From contig JBLIKP010000100.1 of the NCBI GenBank assembly GCA_047635375.1, positions 1 to 7,657 of the forward strand: a stretch of 7,657 nt of DNA, in the 5' to 3' direction. The notes under the pieces were generated by a model. That model saw only the letters and a list, made by a program, of their open reading frames with translations, searched no databases and was not told the DNA's origin. The stretch is from JBLIKP01 sp047635375 (GTDB lineage Bacteria > Bacteroidota > Bacteroidia > Sphingobacteriales > Sphingobacteriaceae). A program made the translations under genes and the position numbers. Below, in pieces: positions 5,101 to 7,657 of the stretch. Every line of letters starts with the position of its first letter. Position 1 is the first letter of the stretch.

Positions 5101-7657
5101 AGATTTCATTTGGGTTGCTAGTCCCTGGCAGGGTTACTTTAAGTGGGATTTCTATTTCGTAATAGTTTCTTGAATAATCAGAACCAATTCTAATAAATGC
5201 AGAAATATCATCATCCTTTAAAGAACCACCATTTACGTGGTCCTCAGCATGGATATACATCTCCAGTTTTTTATAAGATCTGAAGTCGAAATTTAAGTTT
5301 TTATACGCCGCTCTTCCATCGCCATCATTCATTTCACAAGCTGTCAAAACTAATGACTGCTCATTTTGAAAAGTATTTCCCCTGAAATTCGAAAAATCCA
5401 CCTCACGCTCAATTCCTGGTGGCACAACATATGGAATAGGCTCCCTATTTCCGTTTTCTTCGATATTGATAGTGGTTACATCAAATGACCCTGAAATACC
5501 ACCCTCATCAGGTATTGCTTCACCTGGCACTTGAATATTGGCATTATATTTCCTCCACTCTCCGCGTACTAATTGTAGTCTGGCAAACCTTAAAATTACC
5601 GGCTCATTAAAACTTGTTAGGAACATTCGCATAAAACGAACACTTTTGAAATCGGGAATATCGTTAATCCTGTCGTCAAACGCCGAAAGTGGAATCTTAA
5701 ATTGATACCAATTTACGGTTTCTGTATTCCCATTTGCAAGTTTTTTCTCTGCTCTAACTCGGTCTGTAATTAATGGGTTCGATTCATTTAGGGTCTCAGG
5801 AGAGATGTCTATTCTATATTGAAAATAGGATTCGTCCTGGTCTAAATTGTTGTTCCTGTTTAAATCCTCCGTAGAGGGAAGGTTTGTGCTTGCAGTATTT
5901 TCTATTCCCGTTAATACTCTTGATTGATCTGTAGTTGGGGAGTTTTTATCAAAATTATTTACTCGCTTATAACGATCTACAATCCCTGATTTAGTATTGT
6001 CCAAATCTGATCCTAGGAAATAATGATAGTTATCTCCCGCAGGGTCAGCTTCTGCGTTTTGAACCGCTACAGAATTTGCTCCATGCTTTGCTCGTAAAGG
6101 CTCCAAATATGAATCGTTGAAGAACGATTTTTCATCATCATCATTTAACCCATCAAGCCCAATATCTTGGAATTTCCTTGAATTAGGATCGTTATCGAAA
6201 CTATTGGTAAGTGGTCGCACGGATGGGACTCTTCCATAAGCCGAGGTATCAACCTTATCTACAAACTCGGTACGCGGCAGTCCATTTTCAAAACTATATC
6301 TCCCATCACTAAGGATGTCTTCAGATACGTTTCCAATGTTTAGGTACAAGGATCCCCCTCGGGAATTTTGATTATAAATAAACGGGTCTAGTACCCAAAA
6401 CTCAACAAACTCTACATTCAGTGCCTCAAAATCATTGGTTTCAATTGGGCGGGTCATTCCACCCCACGACAACTCTGGGTTGTCTAATGTACCATCCGAC
6501 TTTACTCTTTCTGTATTAAAGTTATAGGGACCACGCTCTTGCGGAAAATAAGCTAAATCTATTGTCTGCAACAAGTTTGGAGCGCCCGTCGCCGTCGGAC
6601 GATTTGGAAAAACTTCTTGTTCCAAGACTTCACGAACGTAATGGTTTGATAGTGTTTCGTCGTCGTTTCTTAAATGGCTAGGATTTATAGTTGTATTTGA
6701 ATAAAATAGCGGGTCAATTCTGTAAAAGGAAAGCTTCGCTCGGTTTTTTCCTGCATCTAATGAATTAATGGCGCTTGATTCTGGAAACAAACTTGGAGTG
6801 CTACTAATGGACCAAGAAAATGGGTTTCTTAAATCAATAGTAGATTTACTCCCTTCAAAATCGTCAAGATATGCTACACCACCCGTGCTAGTTTCAGTAT
6901 TTAATGCTCTCGCGTGGCCTGGCACTAAATGCGCATATTCCGCTGTGGCCGTTAATGTTGACATTTCTTTTGTCTGAATAAGCGGGATTTTATCAACCAA
7001 GGAGGTTAAATACCTTGAGTCGGTTTTGTACGTAGCATCCAACCCATAAATTGAATTTGAAATAGGCTCCTCACCTACGTTTACCTTTGGAGTAAATGGT
7101 CGCTCAGAAAGATTTAACATCGTTCCACCAAGGGTTAACTTGTCGGAAACGGTGTAATCAAATCTTGTCCCAATAAATGTCTTTTGCTGCAAGCCAAATA
7201 GGGCAGAGGACTCGACTTTGATTTTAATATCGGCCCCTGAGGCAAGAATTCCTTCGTTAATAATCTTTACTCTACCCAAGTTATAGTCGACCGTAAAATC
7301 TCTTCCTTCCACAAGAGGAGTAGTACCGGCGGTAACTACAACTGCTCCTTTAGGGATATTTATCGCGCTTAAACTAAATTCACTACTCACGGTAGATTTA
7401 TAATTTCCGCTAAGGAAAAACTTATTCTTCTCTGGAAACTGTTGAGCTGCAAACTTGGTACTGTCATAAAGTTCCTTGTATACGAGCTTGTCAATAATTT
7501 CAGTCTGACCTGGTATTAGCGATTCTAAATGATCCCCGAATGGCTCTAACACAGGGAAAATGATACGCCCTCTATTCTGATCGACTGTGATTCCTGGTAC
7601 AAAATCGAAAATACCATCAGGACGTTGTTGTTGGTTGTTATTAAGATTGTCTAATCC
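2168..7657 (-). CDS. sprA: SprA (Sov-family) type IX secretion outer-membrane translocon, N-terminus cut off
   Basis: SprA is the giant outer-membrane beta-barrel (36 strands in the Flavobacterium structure) through which T9SS cargo leaves the periplasm. It is needed for gliding motility and adhesin/enzyme secretion. The frame is open from the right edge to the TAG at 2170-2168, giving 1829 visible codons. The Flavobacterium johnsoniae protein is about 2400 residues, so some 550-600 N-terminal residues, including the signal peptide, lie outside. The GTG at 7552-7550 is an internal valine: the 35 codons upstream read in frame as conserved SprA sequence (RPDGIFDFVPG, then RGRIIFPVLEPFG across the GTG). 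Other family marks are YLDDFEG (6871-6851), the region FEALNVEFVEFWVLDPF (about 6375-6435), the Asp/Asn-rich DLNRNNNLDQDESYFQYRI (about 5815-5870) and CGEVWFNEFRLSEFDE (4882 downward). The second half has alternating aromatic/polar beta-strand patterns. The C-terminus ends YGGVKIRFTLSQ, as expected for a barrel strand. No frameshift is visible. Confidence 0.96.
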   Translation of the reverse strand, partial: GLDNLNNNQQQRPDGIFDFVPGITVDQNRGRIIFPVLEPFGDHLESLIPGQTEIIDKLVYKELYDSTKFAAQQFPEKNKFFLSGNYKSTVSSEFSLSAINIPKGAVVVTAGTTPLVEGRDFTVDYNLGRVKIINEGILASGADIKIKVESSALFGLQQKTFIGTRFDYTVSDKLTLGGTMLNLSERPFTPKVNVGEEPISNSIYGLDATYKTDSRYLTSLVDKIPLIQTKEMSTLTATAEYAHLVPGHARALNTETSTGGVAYLDDFEGSKSTIDLRNPFSWSISSTPSLFPESSAINSLDAGKNRAKLSFYRIDPLFYSNTTINPSHLRNDDETLSNHYVREVLEQEVFPNRPTATGAPNLLQTIDLAYFPQERGPYNFNTERVKSDGTLDNPELSWGGMTRPIETNDFEALNVEFVEFWVLDPFIYNQNSRGGSLYLNIGNVSEDILSDGRYSFENGLPRTEFVDKVDTSAYGRVPSVRPLTNSFDNDPNSRKFQDIGLDGLNDDDEKSFFNDSYLEPLRAKHGANSVAVQNAEADPAGDNYHYFLGSDLDNTKSGIVDRYKRVNNFDKNSPTTDQSRVLTGIENTASTNLPSTEDLNRNNNLDQDESYFQYRIDISPETLNESNPLITDRVRAEKKLANGNTETVNWYQFKIPLSAFDDRINDIPDFKSVRFMRMFLTSFNEPVILRFARLQLVRGEWRKYNANIQVPGEAIPDEGGISGSFDVTTINIEENGNREPIPYVVPPGIEREVDFSNFRGNTFQNEQSLVLTACEMNDGDGRAAYKNLNFDFRSYKKLEMYIHAEDHVNGGSLKDDDISAFIRIGSDYSRNYYEIEIPLKVTLPGTSNPNEIWPDANKIELDLALVQEAKQRRNRSGASNNQPYPFYSGKYKITVLGSPDLSQVRTVMVGIRNPKLTAADDGQPKCGEVWFNEFRLSEFDEQGGWAATGRVSTKLADFANVTFSGRKETVGFGSISDKLNERNRDDLLQYDASGNFSMGKFFPEKTGVKVPMFVGYSEKITRPQYSPTNPDLILNEVLDDFQGEERDSVKKITETFESRKSINFTNVRKDKIGGGKSRIYDVENLNTSYAYTETFKRNFKVESDLTKTYNAGLGYNFNIKPKEIKPFEEVIQNRNLRIIKDFNFSYLPTSIKWNVSVNRKFRISRLRTITDIPIPNPEFFDKDFTLNRAYGFTYKPFKAVNVDFNASYNGIIEEPGGRIDTEEKRQQVINEIKGSGTTLNYNHNTNISYQVPINKIPYFEWLSATTSYGSNYTWTAAPLAVDSFGHTIQNSRNLNLNSSANMSALYNKSKYLRDLNRRGGRKNNRGRYVNPRLSGLNKIGQTDKKEDSEKAEEDSVEKVNYAKIVLDNTVKLLTSLKTLSGTYSKTNGQRLPGIETRHRPGVLGYDNNYQAPGFGFLFGQQNNFGAEKTKFPFYAAQEGWLVKTNTFSNPYQTDETVNLNLRANLEPIRDLRVDLTAQRMMSENRQSFFAYNESLDAYEDLTPNISGSYSRSFIMINTAFSKLDTSTNQSPEIQQLLDNSEIIRQRLIAQNPNSPSVPDSFGTQGYGNSQQEVLMYSFLSAYSGKSAGGVELNPFPAIPLPGWRVSYNGLSKIDFFKQYFNSVSLNHGYSSTQRINGYVKIREFDEGHTNSDSLDFSGNFIPEYQVNQMSLQEQFSPLIGINVTTKTNITISMDYKKTRNLNLSFGNNQINEQRSNEVSLTMGYRTSGLQLPFGFGGAEPLLLKNDINFRFTMSIRDNKTIVHRLALGDATASSGSRIFTFRPEIDYVVNERFNINLFFERSSTTPFTSNSFKNSISYGGVKIRFTLSQ

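Noticed and set aside
6128..6142. Short TCA repeat in sprA as a microsatellite
   Set aside because: It simply encodes the Asp/Glu run of a conserved acidic loop, is only about four units long and is interrupted, so it is not a convincing slippage tract.
7550..7552. GTG as the start codon of the large sprA frame
   Set aside because: The same frame stays open for 35 more codons to the window edge and encodes conserved SprA sequence there, so the GTG is an internal valine.

Overview
The window is an AT-rich stretch of a Bacteroidota chromosome, probably Flavobacteriia. The evidence is a type IX secretion (T9SS) translocon gene of the SprA family, a Bacteroidota-style TonB, A-rich rather than Shine-Dalgarno translation starts, and one TAnnTTTG-type promoter match. 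No rRNA, tRNA, CRISPR array, insertion sequence or phage gene was seen. All six supported genes lie on the minus strand, so transcription runs from high to low coordinates.

Layout in order of transcription: (1) sprA fills about 72% of the window (7657 down to 2168). Its N-terminal part is cut off by the window edge. (2) After a 54-base AT-rich gap with a candidate promoter comes gcvH, the lipoyl carrier protein of the glycine cleavage system. (3) Three bases later is a four-helix VanZ-family membrane protein. (4) Five bases later is tonB, with a nine-proline run encoded by a perfect trinucleotide repeat. (5) Two bases later is a 44-residue predicted lipoprotein with a Cys-rich mature part of only 22 residues. 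(6) A strong hairpin plus U-tract terminator follows. Only three bases beyond it starts a SprT-like zinc metallopeptidase, whose C-terminus runs off the left edge.

gcvH-vanZ-tonB-lipoprotein look like one transcription unit ending at the terminator. They may be co-transcribed with sprA or driven by the promoter in the sprA-gcvH gap. sprA, gcvH and vanZ are, from memory, a recurrent neighbourhood in Flavobacteriia, so the arrangement is probably inherited rather than newly acquired. Functionally the cluster mixes outer-membrane protein export (SprA), energy transduction to the outer membrane (TonB), a probable small lipoprotein and a cytoplasmic one-carbon enzyme component (GcvH). A functional link between GcvH and the envelope genes is not shown by the sequence.

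The window is mainly core genome. I did not find a clear undescribed system. The points most worth a second look are the tiny Cys-rich lipoprotein behind tonB, the SprT-like gene starting directly on a terminator U-tract, and the repeat-encoded polyproline of TonB.
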